Shown here in pieces: positions 8,704-17,020 of a stretch of DNA of 44,416 bases. The notes under the pieces were generated by a model. It was not told where the DNA came from, made no database searches, and saw only the letters and a program-made list of their open reading frames with translations. Every line of letters starts with the position of its first letter. The first letter of the stretch is position 1. The translations under genes were made by a program, and so were the position numbers. Location of the stretch: positions 1 to 44,416 of the forward strand of contig CAYGBI010000030.1 of the NCBI GenBank assembly GCA_964348085.1, in the 5' to 3' direction. Source of the stretch: VXYL01 sp964348085 (lineage in GTDB: Bacteria > Pseudomonadota > Gammaproteobacteria > Pseudomonadales > Azotimanducaceae).

Positions 8704-8874
8704 GGCACCCTCTCCCTTAACTCGGTTGCTTAAGAACGATACTAATGCAAGCGAGCCGTAAGCGCGACGAGTGCGACGGCGAGCGTTTGGCGCCACGCAA
8801 GTTCACTCGGACATACCCTTGCCGCCGACAAGCCTTTAGAATCCCAACGCTCACGCGCCCTGTTTTGGATACCT

Positions 8875-10059
8875 GTGATCATTAAACCCCGCATTCGCGG
8901 CTTCATCTGCACCACAGCGCATCCCCTCGGTTGCCGCGCCAATGTGGCAGCGCAAATCGCCACCGTAGCCGGCCGGGGAACGCTCGCCGGGACGCGCAAC
9001 GCCTTGGTGATCGGCTGTTCCGGCGGTTTCGGGCTTGCCTCTCGCATCGTCGCCGGGTTCGGCTGCGGCGCGGCCAGCATCGGCGTTTCGTTCGAGAAAG
9101 CGCCGACCGCCAAACGCACGGCCACCGCTGGCTGGTACAACAACCGCGCGTACGAACAGGCGGCCGCCCGCCAAGGGATATTCGCCAAGACCTTTGACGG
9201 CGACGCCTTCGCCGACGCCACGCGAGAACGCGTGATCGAAGCCATCGCCAACGACCTAGGGCAAATCGACCTGCTCGTCTACAGCTTGGCGGCCCCGGTG
9301 CGCGAGCATCCCCGAACCGGCGAGCGCTACCGCTCCGCGATCAAACCCATAGGCGAGCCCTTCGCTGCGCAGACCTTGATGGTGGACAAGGGCGAAGTGC
9401 GAGACATCGTGCTGGAGCCGGCCACAGCGGACGAAATCGCCGCAACGGTGCAGGTGATGGGTGGCGAAGACTGGGAACTCTGGGTCGACGCCCTGCTGGC
9501 GGCTGGCGTGCTCGCCGACGGCTTCCAGACCGTTGCTTTTTCCTACCTCGGCAGCGGGCTCACCGCCCGCATCTATCGAGACGGCACCCTTGGTCGCGCC
9601 AAGGCGGATGTGGACCGCGCCGCGAAGGCCATCTCGGAGCGGCTAACGGGCATCGGTGGACGTGCCAGAGTGGCCGTGTTGAAGGCCATCGTCAGCCAAG
9701 CCAGCACCGCGATACCGGTGGTGCCGCTCTACATGTCGCTCTTGTTCAGAGTGATGCGCGAGCAAGGCAGCCACGAGACCTGCATCGAGCATATCGACCG
9801 ACTGTTCCGCGACGGCCTGTTCGGCGAGACCATGCCGACCGACGGCGACGGCAGACTGCGCGCCGACGCTCCTGAGCTTGCGGAATCCGTGCAGCGCGAG
9901 CTGAAGCGCCGCTGGGACATCGTCGATTCCAGCAATATCGAGAGTTTGAGCGACCTCGCCCGCTTCCGTGAAGAGTTCCTCGCGTTGTTCGGCTTCGGCG
10001 TGGCGGGCGTCGACTACGACGCCGATGTGGACCCGTTGTCCCCATTTGACGAGTGTTGA
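8875..10059 (+). CDS. fabV: Trans-2-enoyl-ACP/CoA reductase FabV
   Basis: 394-residue NADH-dependent enoyl reductase that performs the last step of the fatty acid elongation cycle; FabV enzymes are known to be tolerant of triclosan. The N-terminus MIIKPRIRGFICTTAHPLGC is diagnostic. The nucleotide-binding motif GCSGGFGLASR (residues 47-57) and the catalytic Tyr234-x8-Lys243 pair (IYRDGTLGRAK) match the FabV signature, distinct from FabI's Y-x6-K. Length is near the family norm of about 400. Start is GTG at 8875, fixed by the conserved N-terminus although the ribosome site is weak. Its stop overlaps the start of the VanZ-like gene by seven bases. Confidence 0.95.
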   Translation: MIIKPRIRGFICTTAHPLGCRANVAAQIATVAGRGTLAGTRNALVIGCSGGFGLASRIVAGFGCGAASIGVSFEKAPTAKRTATAGWYNNRAYEQAAARQGIFAKTFDGDAFADATRERVIEAIANDLGQIDLLVYSLAAPVREHPRTGERYRSAIKPIGEPFAAQTLMVDKGEVRDIVLEPATADEIAATVQVMGGEDWELWVDALLAAGVLADGFQTVAFSYLGSGLTARIYRDGTLGRAKADVDRAAKAISERLTGIGGRARVAVLKAIVSQASTAIPVVPLYMSLLFRVMREQGSHETCIEHIDRLFRDGLFGETMPTDGDGRLRADAPELAESVQRELKRRWDIVDSSNIESLSDLARFREEFLALFGFGVAGVDYDADVDPLSPFDEC

Positions 10060-10433
10060 CGACGCTTTGGGGGCGCTTGGGAAGGGCTTTCCACCGCGTC
10101 GCGTTCTGGGTGCCGCTGGTGTTGTGCATGGGAGTCGCCTTCACGCCCGAGCCCGCCGGCGTGGCCGCCAGCTTGAGCGGCGCGCTCGCTCACGTCGCGG
10201 CGTTCGCCTACCTCACCATGGCGTTGTTCTTGGCCCACTACCCAAGCGGGCGGCCGGTACTTGCCGTGGCGCTGTGGCTCGCCGCCTTCGGCGTGCTGAT
10301 CGAAATCGTGCAGCTCCTGTTCGTCGCCGGCCGCAGCGGCCAACTCGCCGACGTCGTCGTCAACGCCGGCGGCATCGCACTCGGCTACTTGGCCTATGCC
10401 GCCTGGCGGCGGTTGAAAGTGGCGTTGGCGTGA
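10053..10433 (+). CDS. VanZ-like family membrane protein
   Basis: 126-residue protein with four hydrophobic segments (FWVPLVLCMGVAF; GALAHVAAFAYLTMALFLAHY; VLAVALWLAAFGVLIEIVQLLF; VNAGGIALGYLAYAAW). The conserved VanZ features are a His in the second helix (LAHVAAF), the E-x2-Q motif in IEIVQLL and a D-x3-N motif in ADVVVNAGG. VanZ-like proteins are small membrane proteins of mostly unknown function; VanZ itself gives low-level teicoplanin resistance. GTG at 10053 overlaps the fabV stop, implying translational coupling; TTG at 10056 is an alternative. It is convergent with ilvD ten bases away. Confidence 0.8.
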   Translation: MLTTLWGRLGRAFHRVAFWVPLVLCMGVAFTPEPAGVAASLSGALAHVAAFAYLTMALFLAHYPSGRPVLAVALWLAAFGVLIEIVQLLFVAGRSGQLADVVVNAGGIALGYLAYAAWRRLKVALA

Positions 10434-10443
10434 GGCCGCGACC

Positions 10444-12120
10444 TCACAAGTGCTTGTCGGTTACCGCCCCCTCGGACGCCGACGACACCAGCTTCGCGTA
10501 CTTCGCCAACGTGCCGCGTGTGGCGTAGGGCGGCGGCCGCCGCCATCGCGCTTGGCGAGCCGCCAACTCGGCGGCATCCACAGCCAACACGATCTCGCGC
10601 TTCTCAGCGTCCACCGTGATCTCATCGCCGTCTTCCACCAAGGCGATGGGGCCGCCCTCGAATGCTTCCGGCGTGACGTGGCCAATGACGAATCCGTGCG
10701 AGCCGCCGGAGAAGCGGCCATCGGTCAAGAGTGCTACGTCCGCGGACAGGCCGCGGCCGTTGATGGCGCTGGTCGGGCTTAGCATCTCGCGCATGCCGGG
10801 GCCACCCTTGGGGCCTTCGTAGCGAATGACCACTACGTCGCCTTTCCGCACGGTGCCGTCCATGATGGCGGCCATCCCGGCCTCCTCGCCGTGGAACACC
10901 CGCGCGGTACCGGTGAACCGCAGCCCCTCGTGGCCAGTGATCTTCGCCACCGCGCCTTCGGGTGCGAGGTTGCCGCGCAGGATCACTAGGTGGCCGTCCG
11001 GTTTGATGGGGTCCGCCAAGGGACGAATGATGCGCTGGCCCTCAGGATAGGGTTCGACCTCCGCCAAGTTTTCCGCCAGCGTCTTGCCGGTGACGGTCAG
11101 ACAGTCGCCGTGTAGGAGACCCGCGTCGAGCAGCGTCTTCATCAACGGTTGAATGCCGCCGATAGCGATGAGTTCGGACATCGCGTAGTTGCCCGCCGGG
11201 CGCATATCGGCGAGTACCGGCACACGCTCGCCGATGCGAGTGAAGTCGTCGATGGTGAGCGGCACTTGCGCTGCCGAAGCGATGGCCAACAGGTGCAGCA
11301 CGGCGTTGGTGGAACCTTCGAGCGCGGTGACCACCGTGATGGCGTTCTCGAACGCCTCCTTGGAGAGAATGTCGGACGGCTTGATGCCGGCTTGCACCAA
11401 GCGCGCCGTCGCCGCGCCGGCCTCGAAGGCGTCCCGGCGTTTGTGCTCGCTCACCGCTTCCTGGGCGGAGGAGTTCGGCAGCGACAAGCCCATGGCCTCG
11501 ATGGCGGAGGCCATCGTGTTGGCGGTGTACATGCCCGCGCAGGAACCGGGGCCGGGGATAGCCGTTTGCTCGACGGCAAGCAGTTCCTCGTCGCTCACCG
11601 TGCCCGCCGCGTGGCCGCCCACCGCCTCGAACACAGAGATGATGTCGCGCCGTTCGACGCCGGTTTGGATGGTGCCGCCGTAGACGAACACCGCGGGACG
11701 ATCCAAGCGGGCGATCGCCATCGCGCACGCCGGCATGTTCTTGTCGCAACCGCCGATGGCGACGAAGCCATCGAATCCTTGGGCGCCGACCACGGTTTCG
11801 ATGGAGTCGGCGATCACTTCCCGGGACACCAGCGAATAGCGCATCCCCGGCGTGCCCATGGAGATGCCGTCGGAAACGGTGATGGTGTTGAACACCACGC
11901 TCTTGGCGCCGGCCTCGTCGGCGCCCATCGCCGCGGCGTCGGCGAGCGCGTTGATGTGCATGTTGCACGGCGTCACATTCGACCAAGTGGATGCGATGCC
12001 CACCTGCGCCTTGGCGAAATCCTCGCGCTTGAAGCCGACAGGATAGAGCATGGCGCGGCTCGGCGCCTGTTCCACCCCATCCACCACGACGGAGGAATAG
12101 TCTCGTTTGATCGCTGTCAT
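10444..12120 (-). CDS. ilvD: Dihydroxy-acid dehydratase
   Basis: 558-residue enzyme converting 2,3-dihydroxy-isovalerate and -methylvalerate to 2-keto acids in valine/isoleucine synthesis. The three Fe-S cluster cysteines are present: C52 in NVTPCNMHINALA, C125 in GGCDKNMPACAM and C194 in GPGSCAGMYTANTM. The C-terminal motif TDGRFSGGSHGFVIGHVTPE, which carries active-site residues, is intact. Length is normal for the shorter [2Fe-2S]-type IlvD. The ATG has AAGGGG eight bases upstream, and this site starts inside the stop codon of the upstream protease gene, so translation is probably coupled to a functionally unrelated secreted protease, an odd pairing. No other ilv genes are near. Confidence 0.97.
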   Translation of the reverse strand: MTAIKRDYSSVVVDGVEQAPSRAMLYPVGFKREDFAKAQVGIASTWSNVTPCNMHINALADAAAMGADEAGAKSVVFNTITVSDGISMGTPGMRYSLVSREVIADSIETVVGAQGFDGFVAIGGCDKNMPACAMAIARLDRPAVFVYGGTIQTGVERRDIISVFEAVGGHAAGTVSDEELLAVEQTAIPGPGSCAGMYTANTMASAIEAMGLSLPNSSAQEAVSEHKRRDAFEAGAATARLVQAGIKPSDILSKEAFENAITVVTALEGSTNAVLHLLAIASAAQVPLTIDDFTRIGERVPVLADMRPAGNYAMSELIAIGGIQPLMKTLLDAGLLHGDCLTVTGKTLAENLAEVEPYPEGQRIIRPLADPIKPDGHLVILRGNLAPEGAVAKITGHEGLRFTGTARVFHGEEAGMAAIMDGTVRKGDVVVIRYEGPKGGPGMREMLSPTSAINGRGLSADVALLTDGRFSGGSHGFVIGHVTPEAFEGGPIALVEDGDEITVDAEKREIVLAVDAAELAARQARWRRPPPYATRGTLAKYAKLVSSASEGAVTDKHL

Positions 12121-12132
12121 CCGCAGGGCCCC

Positions 12133-14913
12133 TTAGTCGGTCGGTCGAGGATGTTCGCCGAAATAGAAGCGCAACCGCCAGTGGTTCAACGCGCCGGTGT
12201 CGCCCTCCGCGCCGTCGTATACGAGCAGCCGCCACGTGCCGTTCGGGTTTTCGCCGTAGAACGCATTGCTGAGCAGCCGCCAACTCAGCGTGACATCCTC
12301 GTTATCGATTGCTAGGACTTCGTTGAACACCGGATTGACGACGCTCGGCGTGCCGTCCGGCGAGCTGAGTTGAATGGCCAAGTCATGCGGGAAGGGGTGG
12401 TCGATATCCACCTCCACCACCACCGCCTCGATACTGGCGAACGCAGGCAAACCGGCAACGGTCAGCCGTTGCGTGACACCTTGGCCATCCGCATCCGGAA
12501 TGTCCGCCGGTTCGCCACCGCCGGCGTTGAACCAACCGCTGCGGCGAAACCGCCCCAACGAATTCGGCGCATGGCGTCTCGCCAAGGAGAGCGCTCGCGC
12601 CGCGTGAACGCCGCCGAAGCCATACCAGTTGTGGAAGTTGTAACCAGCCCCGTTTGTTATCCAACGGTGCTGCACCACGCGGCTGGTGCCGCCGAACCTC
12701 TGCGCCACCTGGGCCACCGAAGGATCCACCCTGCGCGCCGTGCTGGCGAGCACATGTTTCACGTCCCGCCACGTCAACTCCGGTTCCGCATCCAACAGCA
12801 CCGCGACGACGCCGCTCACGTTGGGCGCCGAAGAGGACGTCCCGTTGAATGTGCTCACATAGTCGCCGTTGGGGTTGACCGATGCCCGCTCGGTCAAGGG
12901 ACCGCCGTAGATCGCGTCGTAGCCGGCCTCTTGGCCAAGCTGATCGGTAGTAATCATCGCCGGCGACGAATAGCCAGATTCTCCAGCCGGCGCACTGACC
13001 CACAGATTGCTGCCAGCACTCGCGTAGCTGGCGCGTGCGCCCGTCGCGTCCAGTCCGCCGACGACGATCAAATACGGCAGGTTGTTCGTGACGTCGCCGT
13101 TGGCGCTAACGCAACCGATTCTGTCGTTCAACGGCGTCCGTAGCGACCGACACTGATTGAATCCGTTGCCGGCCGCCTTAACGTAGATCGCGCCGAGGCG
13201 GTTGCGCAGCCGGCGCACGCCGTAGGCGAACAACGCCTTCCTCATCGGCGAGGCGTTGCCCGGACCGCTTCCTATGCTGCCAAAGCTCATGTTGAACACA
13301 TCGACATCGGAAGAGTCCGGAAGGAAGTCGCTGGCACCGAGCGAGTCCAAGAACGGGCCGATGTGGGGGGCAAGCGCGTTAAGCATGTTGTAACCGCGCA
13401 AGTGAACGCCGGGCGCCACGCCCCTGCCGCCGATGCCGTTGCTCGCCTCGGCGGCGATCAGCCCAGCGACGCTCGTGCCGTGATCGCCCGCTGGAGAAAG
13501 ATTGAACGGATCGCCGACTTCGTCACCAATGACGGGATCTAGATCCAGCTCCAGCCCCCCTAAGTCCACATCCACGAGGACCAGACCCCCGTTGTTTATT
13601 AGCTCAGTCGCATTGAAGTTGAAGGAGGCGGCAGGCTCTATGTTCGCCGCCAAGTCCGGGTGGCAGACTTCCAACCCCGTGTCCACTACGGCCACGCGCA
13701 CGCCGTCGCCGCGAGGCCCGCGGGAGAGGATGCTGCCCAAGCGCAGATCCTGATTGCGGGTGCCACCTCGGCTTGAGAATGCGGCTTGTCCGGTATTGCG
13801 CAGGTGCCACTGATGACGATAGAGCGGGTCCACGCCGCCCCGCCGCCCACCGCGGCCAGGTTCCACGCAACCCACCTGTACGCTCCCGGCTTCATCCAAG
13901 CGAAAGCCGGCTACATCTTCATTGGTATAGGCCCGCCCGGCGATTTCGGTGTCTTGCTCGGGCGTGAACGCGACCGCGTAATACACCGTGCCAGGGGTCA
14001 AGCCGCGGAGATTTTCCCGCATGGAAAAGGCGACGACGCTGTTCGGCTCCAACGCCGCGATCACTCGGGACGCTTGCCGCTCCGTTTCCTCGAACGACGG
14101 ATCGGAGCTAAGGAACAAGTAAAGCTCCGCACGGTCAGCAGTCGCCGCACCGAAGTTCCAAACCTCGACGTCGAAGGTGACCGCTTCCGAGCTCACGCGC
14201 ATGCCGTCAATCGAAACGAGGAGGTCCGCCTTCAAATCGTCTTTGGACGTCGGCGCGAAACGCGGCGCGCCGTTCTGTCGCCGGTCGATCGGCCGAGACC
14301 GCCGTTGAACCACCTGCGCCCCCGCATCAGGGGTTTCCGTGTCCAAGCCCGGCGTGGTCGTCCGCTCGAAAACCGACGCGCCGTTGCCCATCCGACCGAT
14401 CGGCCGAGGACGAGCTTCAACGAACTGCAAGCTCGCCTCGCGCACGCCGGCGCGCTGCGCCAATCGACCGACGACAGCCACTGGATCCAAGTGGCGAGGC
14501 AGGTGAAGCAGTGCGAACCCCAAGTGCGGATACGCCTTGCCCCCGGCGCCAAGTTCGCTCGCCAACGGCTGCAAGAGGCTGTAGTCGTCGAGCGCCAGAC
14601 GCAATGTCCTTGAGATGACTCTAAAGCGCCGCTCCGTCACGTCGAACGCCACGCGCTTTGGCGCGCCTAACGCATCGACATGGGTGGTGTAGGTTCGCCC
14701 TTGGTACGTTGCGCGATAGGTGCGCAAGCCGTCGGCGGTAGAGATGTCGAATGCCACGCCATTTTGGTCCGCCGTAACGCCAGAGTCGGCCTCGAACGGC
14801 AGGACGAATACTTCGCTCGACAGCACATCTACTTTGCGCACAGTCAACTCTTGACCGAACGTGGCAGCGGCGCCGGCAAGCAGCAACAAGACGGCCACTC
14901 TACATTTAGGCAT
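12133..14913 (-). CDS. Secreted S8 subtilisin-like protease with CARDB and P/Homo B domains
   Basis: 926 residues. Order of parts: signal peptide (VAVLLLLAGAAATFG); a ~200-residue N-terminal region that may be a propeptide, with a short repeated motif (RPIGRMGNGA and RPIDRRQNGA); a CARDB-like Ig fold at about 225-340 (ADLLVSIDGMRVSS...VTFDVEVWNFG); then the S8 domain with Asp411 (VAVVDTGLEVCHPDL), His478 (GDHGTSVAGLIAAE), oxyanion Asn583 (KAAGNG) and Ser693 (NGTSSSAPNVSG). A kexin-type P domain at about 785-920 follows (IDHPFPHDLAIQLSSPDGT; NPNGTWRLLVYDGAEGDTG). The catalytic set is complete, so it should be an active extracellular or periplasmic protease. The ATG at 14911-14913 is chosen because GGAGGG lies six bases upstream. 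It stops 12 bases before ilvD. Confidence 0.93.
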   Translation of the reverse strand: MPKCRVAVLLLLAGAAATFGQELTVRKVDVLSSEVFVLPFEADSGVTADQNGVAFDISTADGLRTYRATYQGRTYTTHVDALGAPKRVAFDVTERRFRVISRTLRLALDDYSLLQPLASELGAGGKAYPHLGFALLHLPRHLDPVAVVGRLAQRAGVREASLQFVEARPRPIGRMGNGASVFERTTTPGLDTETPDAGAQVVQRRSRPIDRRQNGAPRFAPTSKDDLKADLLVSIDGMRVSSEAVTFDVEVWNFGAATADRAELYLFLSSDPSFEETERQASRVIAALEPNSVVAFSMRENLRGLTPGTVYYAVAFTPEQDTEIAGRAYTNEDVAGFRLDEAGSVQVGCVEPGRGGRRGGVDPLYRHQWHLRNTGQAAFSSRGGTRNQDLRLGSILSRGPRGDGVRVAVVDTGLEVCHPDLAANIEPAASFNFNATELINNGGLVLVDVDLGGLELDLDPVIGDEVGDPFNLSPAGDHGTSVAGLIAAEASNGIGGRGVAPGVHLRGYNMLNALAPHIGPFLDSLGASDFLPDSSDVDVFNMSFGSIGSGPGNASPMRKALFAYGVRRLRNRLGAIYVKAAGNGFNQCRSLRTPLNDRIGCVSANGDVTNNLPYLIVVGGLDATGARASYASAGSNLWVSAPAGESGYSSPAMITTDQLGQEAGYDAIYGGPLTERASVNPNGDYVSTFNGTSSSAPNVSGVVAVLLDAEPELTWRDVKHVLASTARRVDPSVAQVAQRFGGTSRVVQHRWITNGAGYNFHNWYGFGGVHAARALSLARRHAPNSLGRFRRSGWFNAGGGEPADIPDADGQGVTQRLTVAGLPAFASIEAVVVEVDIDHPFPHDLAIQLSSPDGTPSVVNPVFNEVLAIDNEDVTLSWRLLSNAFYGENPNGTWRLLVYDGAEGDTGALNHWRLRFYFGEHPRPTD

Positions 14914-14950
14914 CAAGCACCCTCCTAACTACCTAACTAATCGCGATTCT

Positions 14951-15006
14951 TGGTTGAGCGGCAAAGGCCGTGCCGCAAGGCCACGGCTTCTGTGGCACCA
15001 GCCGCC
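14951..15006. repeat. Dispersed structured repeat, copy 1 (pair with 41169-41228)
   Basis: This intergenic stretch aligns without gaps over about 46 bases with sequence after uvrA. The shared core is AAAGGC-G-GCCG--AGGC-ACGGCTT--GTGGC. Both copies can fold because the AAGGCCGTG-like left part pairs with the CACGGCTT-like right part. It lies between the divergent-end regions of the protease and argE genes; the rest of 14914-15140 shows no gene. Function unknown: a REP-like element or a remnant of a small mobile element are both possible. Confidence 0.5.
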
Positions 15007-15140
15007 AACGGACATGGTTGCGGCGCGGCGCCTTACCGTACACCAAACGGGGAGCGCGAACCGAATCCCCGAGATGTTCCGTGGGAAGAAACTTGCCCTC
15101 CGGCGGCTCTGATGAACGTGGCGCGTCGGTGGCCAACCGG

Positions 15141-16289
15141 CTATAGGCAGTAGTGCGCGATGAGCGCGGTTAGCGCGTCTTCCATCGGCTGCAACTGCCG
15201 AGCGTCCAGAAACTCGTTCGGCTGATGCGCTTGATCGATCGAGCCGGGGCCGAACACCACGGTCTCCATTCCCAAGGCTTGAAAGAACGGCGCCTCGGTG
15301 CCGAACGCAACCGACCGAGCCGATTGGCCGGACAACGCCTCCAAGGTGCGGACCAATTCGCCGGTCGCCGGCGTTTGATACGGGTCCACAGGATTGAATA
15401 GAGGGGTCGCCGTTACCGGCGTGTCGCCGCTCGCCGCCGTCACTCGTTCGCGCAACTCATCGAGCACCGCCTTGGTGTCCATACCCGGCAACAGGCGCAT
15501 GTCGATCTGCAACTCGGCGTGTCCGCAAATGCGATTGGGGTTGTCGCCGGCGTGCAGGCAGCCCAGGTTCAACGTCGGCACCGACACCTCGAAACTGTTA
15601 TCCGTATGCCGTTCGGCCAGTTCGGCGCGGAATGCCAACAGCGCACTCATCACCCGATGCATGGCCTCCAAGGCATTGTCTCCGAGCGCCGGGTTGGACG
15701 AGTGCCCCGACGCGCCAGTGACATCGATGGCCAACATGGCCACACCCTTGTGGGCGCGAATCGGCTGCATGCCCGTCGGTTCGCCAATTACCGCCGCGGC
15801 TGCCTTCGGCAGGCCCTTGCTCTTCAGGTAGCGAGCGCCAGCCATGGACGATTCCTCGTCCGCCGTGGCGACGACCGTGAGCGGTCTGGTCAGCTTGCTG
15901 TTCGCGTGACGCGCTGCGGCGGCGAGTGCGAGCGGGAAAAAACCCTTCATGTCGCAAGTGCCTAGGCCGTAGAACTTGGCGTCCCGTTCACTAACCGCGA
16001 GCGGATCGACGTTCCATAGCGGTTCGTCGTAGGGCACGGTGTCCGTGTGGCCGGCAAGAACCAGACCGTCGTGGGTGCGGCCGATGCCGCCGCGGCGCGC
16101 CACTAGATTGGCTTTGCCGGGCTTGTCGGGCAAGCCCAGCACGTCCACTTCGAAACCCAAGTCCTCCAACCACGACGCGAGGTGGTGAATGACGGCAAGA
16201 TTGCTCTGGTCTCGTTCCGGATCCGTACAGCTTACCGACGGCTCGGCAACGAGCTTCTGCAGCATCTCGACGGGTCTCGGAATGAGCAC
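15141..16289 (-). CDS. argE: Acetylornithine deacetylase (M20 family)
   Basis: 382-residue zinc-dependent deacylase expected to release ornithine from N-acetylornithine in arginine synthesis. Motifs of the M20 fold: LAGHTDTVPYDE (first zinc His and catalytic Asp), YGLGTCDMKGFF (bridging Asp), TADEESSMAGAR (catalytic Glu and metal Glu), GEPTGM, and the distal region AFGTEAPFFQALG with GPGSIDQAHQPNEF carrying the last His. The N-terminus EPSVSCTDPERDQSN matches ArgE rather than DapE. The GTG start at 16287-16289 is supported by AAGGGG ten bases upstream; an ATG eight codons later is possible. DapE or another M20 amidohydrolase is less likely but not excluded. Confidence 0.88.
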   Translation of the reverse strand: MLIPRPVEMLQKLVAEPSVSCTDPERDQSNLAVIHHLASWLEDLGFEVDVLGLPDKPGKANLVARRGGIGRTHDGLVLAGHTDTVPYDEPLWNVDPLAVSERDAKFYGLGTCDMKGFFPLALAAAARHANSKLTRPLTVVATADEESSMAGARYLKSKGLPKAAAAVIGEPTGMQPIRAHKGVAMLAIDVTGASGHSSNPALGDNALEAMHRVMSALLAFRAELAERHTDNSFEVSVPTLNLGCLHAGDNPNRICGHAELQIDMRLLPGMDTKAVLDELRERVTAASGDTPVTATPLFNPVDPYQTPATGELVRTLEALSGQSARSVAFGTEAPFFQALGMETVVFGPGSIDQAHQPNEFLDARQLQPMEDALTALIAHYCL

Positions 16290-16582
16290 CGGCGATTTAC
16301 CCCTTTGGTACTTCGGCGGTGTGCGCCATCGTGCCGTTATTGCCGCTGGCGGTCAACAATCGGCAGGAGGTCCGTACTACGCAATGTGCGAGAGAGGTGC
16401 GAGAAGCGCACGACCTTGGCACAACATACAAACTGGATCGAAGTGTCCGACGACGATACCGCAGGCCGCTTAGCGCTCACATGCGGCGCACGCGACGGTT
16501 GGGCCGCATGCGACAACTTTTTGCGAACTTTCGCGTAAAGCGTACAACGTGTAAGCGCACGCAACGCGAGCAAGGCGCCTTC
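16290..16582. other. Intergenic region upstream of argE, no gene seen
   Basis: About 290 bases between the argE start and the end of the small Gly-rich gene. Short open frames exist but lack ribosome sites and resemble nothing. A GCGAAAGTTCGC mini-hairpin followed by A-rich sequence lies near 16525-16540 on the minus strand. The argE promoter is presumably here; TTGACC near 16350 (minus strand) is a weak -35 candidate without a convincing -10. No ARG-box could be recognised. Confidence 0.4.
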
Positions 16583-16810
16583 TTATGCGGAACCGCCACA
16601 ACCGCCGTCGCCGCCACCGCCTCCTCCACTGCCTCCGTCGCTGCCGCCGTTGCTCGCATCGGTGGAATCGCCGCCGATGAAGAACGGAAATGATGCGTCA
16701 CCGCGCTTGCGTTTCTCGTGCTTGCTTGGTTCATCGTCGCTCTGCTCGGGCATCGGCGACGGAGGCGTCTTGAAGAAATCACTGACCGTTTTGAAGAATT
16801 TCCTGACCAT
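16583..16810 (-). CDS. Small protein with Gly-rich, Cys-containing C-terminal tail
   Basis: 75-residue hypothetical protein. It starts MVRKFFKTVSDFFKT, a basic amphipathic helix, continues through a charged, Ser/Pro-rich middle (MPEQSDDEPSKHEKRKRGD) and a hydrophobic patch (ASFPFFIGGD), and ends in a Gly/Ser/Asp run closing with GGCGGSA. Gly-rich tails with a late cysteine occur on several small bacterial proteins of unknown function; the tail could be a modification or sorting signal, but this is conjecture. The start ATG at 16808-16810 has GAGGACA upstream; the frame is open further back but with different composition. It lies between argE and the SRCR gene on the same strand. Confidence 0.5.
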   Translation of the reverse strand: MVRKFFKTVSDFFKTPPSPMPEQSDDEPSKHEKRKRGDASFPFFIGGDSTDASNGGSDGGSGGGGGGDGGCGGSA

Positions 16811-16982
16811 TGTCGCTGTCCTCGTTGATGCGCTGCCAGTCGTTTGCGCCACATGGCAGGCCGACTCGCATTTGCTCGCGATCAATGTACTTGCGATGCA
16901 ACGCGCATTTCTACCGTCCGGCCTGCACGAGGCGCGAATGAGTACATGATCGGCGCAACGGAGCAGCGTCGGGATGGCAAGG

Positions 16983-17010
16983 GCCCGCATGGGTTTGACC
17001 CCATGCGGGC
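16983..17010 (-). terminator. Hairpin downstream of the SRCR gene
   Basis: An 11-bp perfect stem, GCCCGCATGGG / CCCATGCGGGC, with a six-base loop, begins about ten bases after the SRCR gene stop codon. Stem stability and position fit a transcription terminator for the minus-strand gene, although the following sequence (CCTTGCC) has no U-run, so it may instead be a 3' stabilising hairpin. Confidence 0.6.
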
Positions 17011-17020
17011 TTGGGTACCC

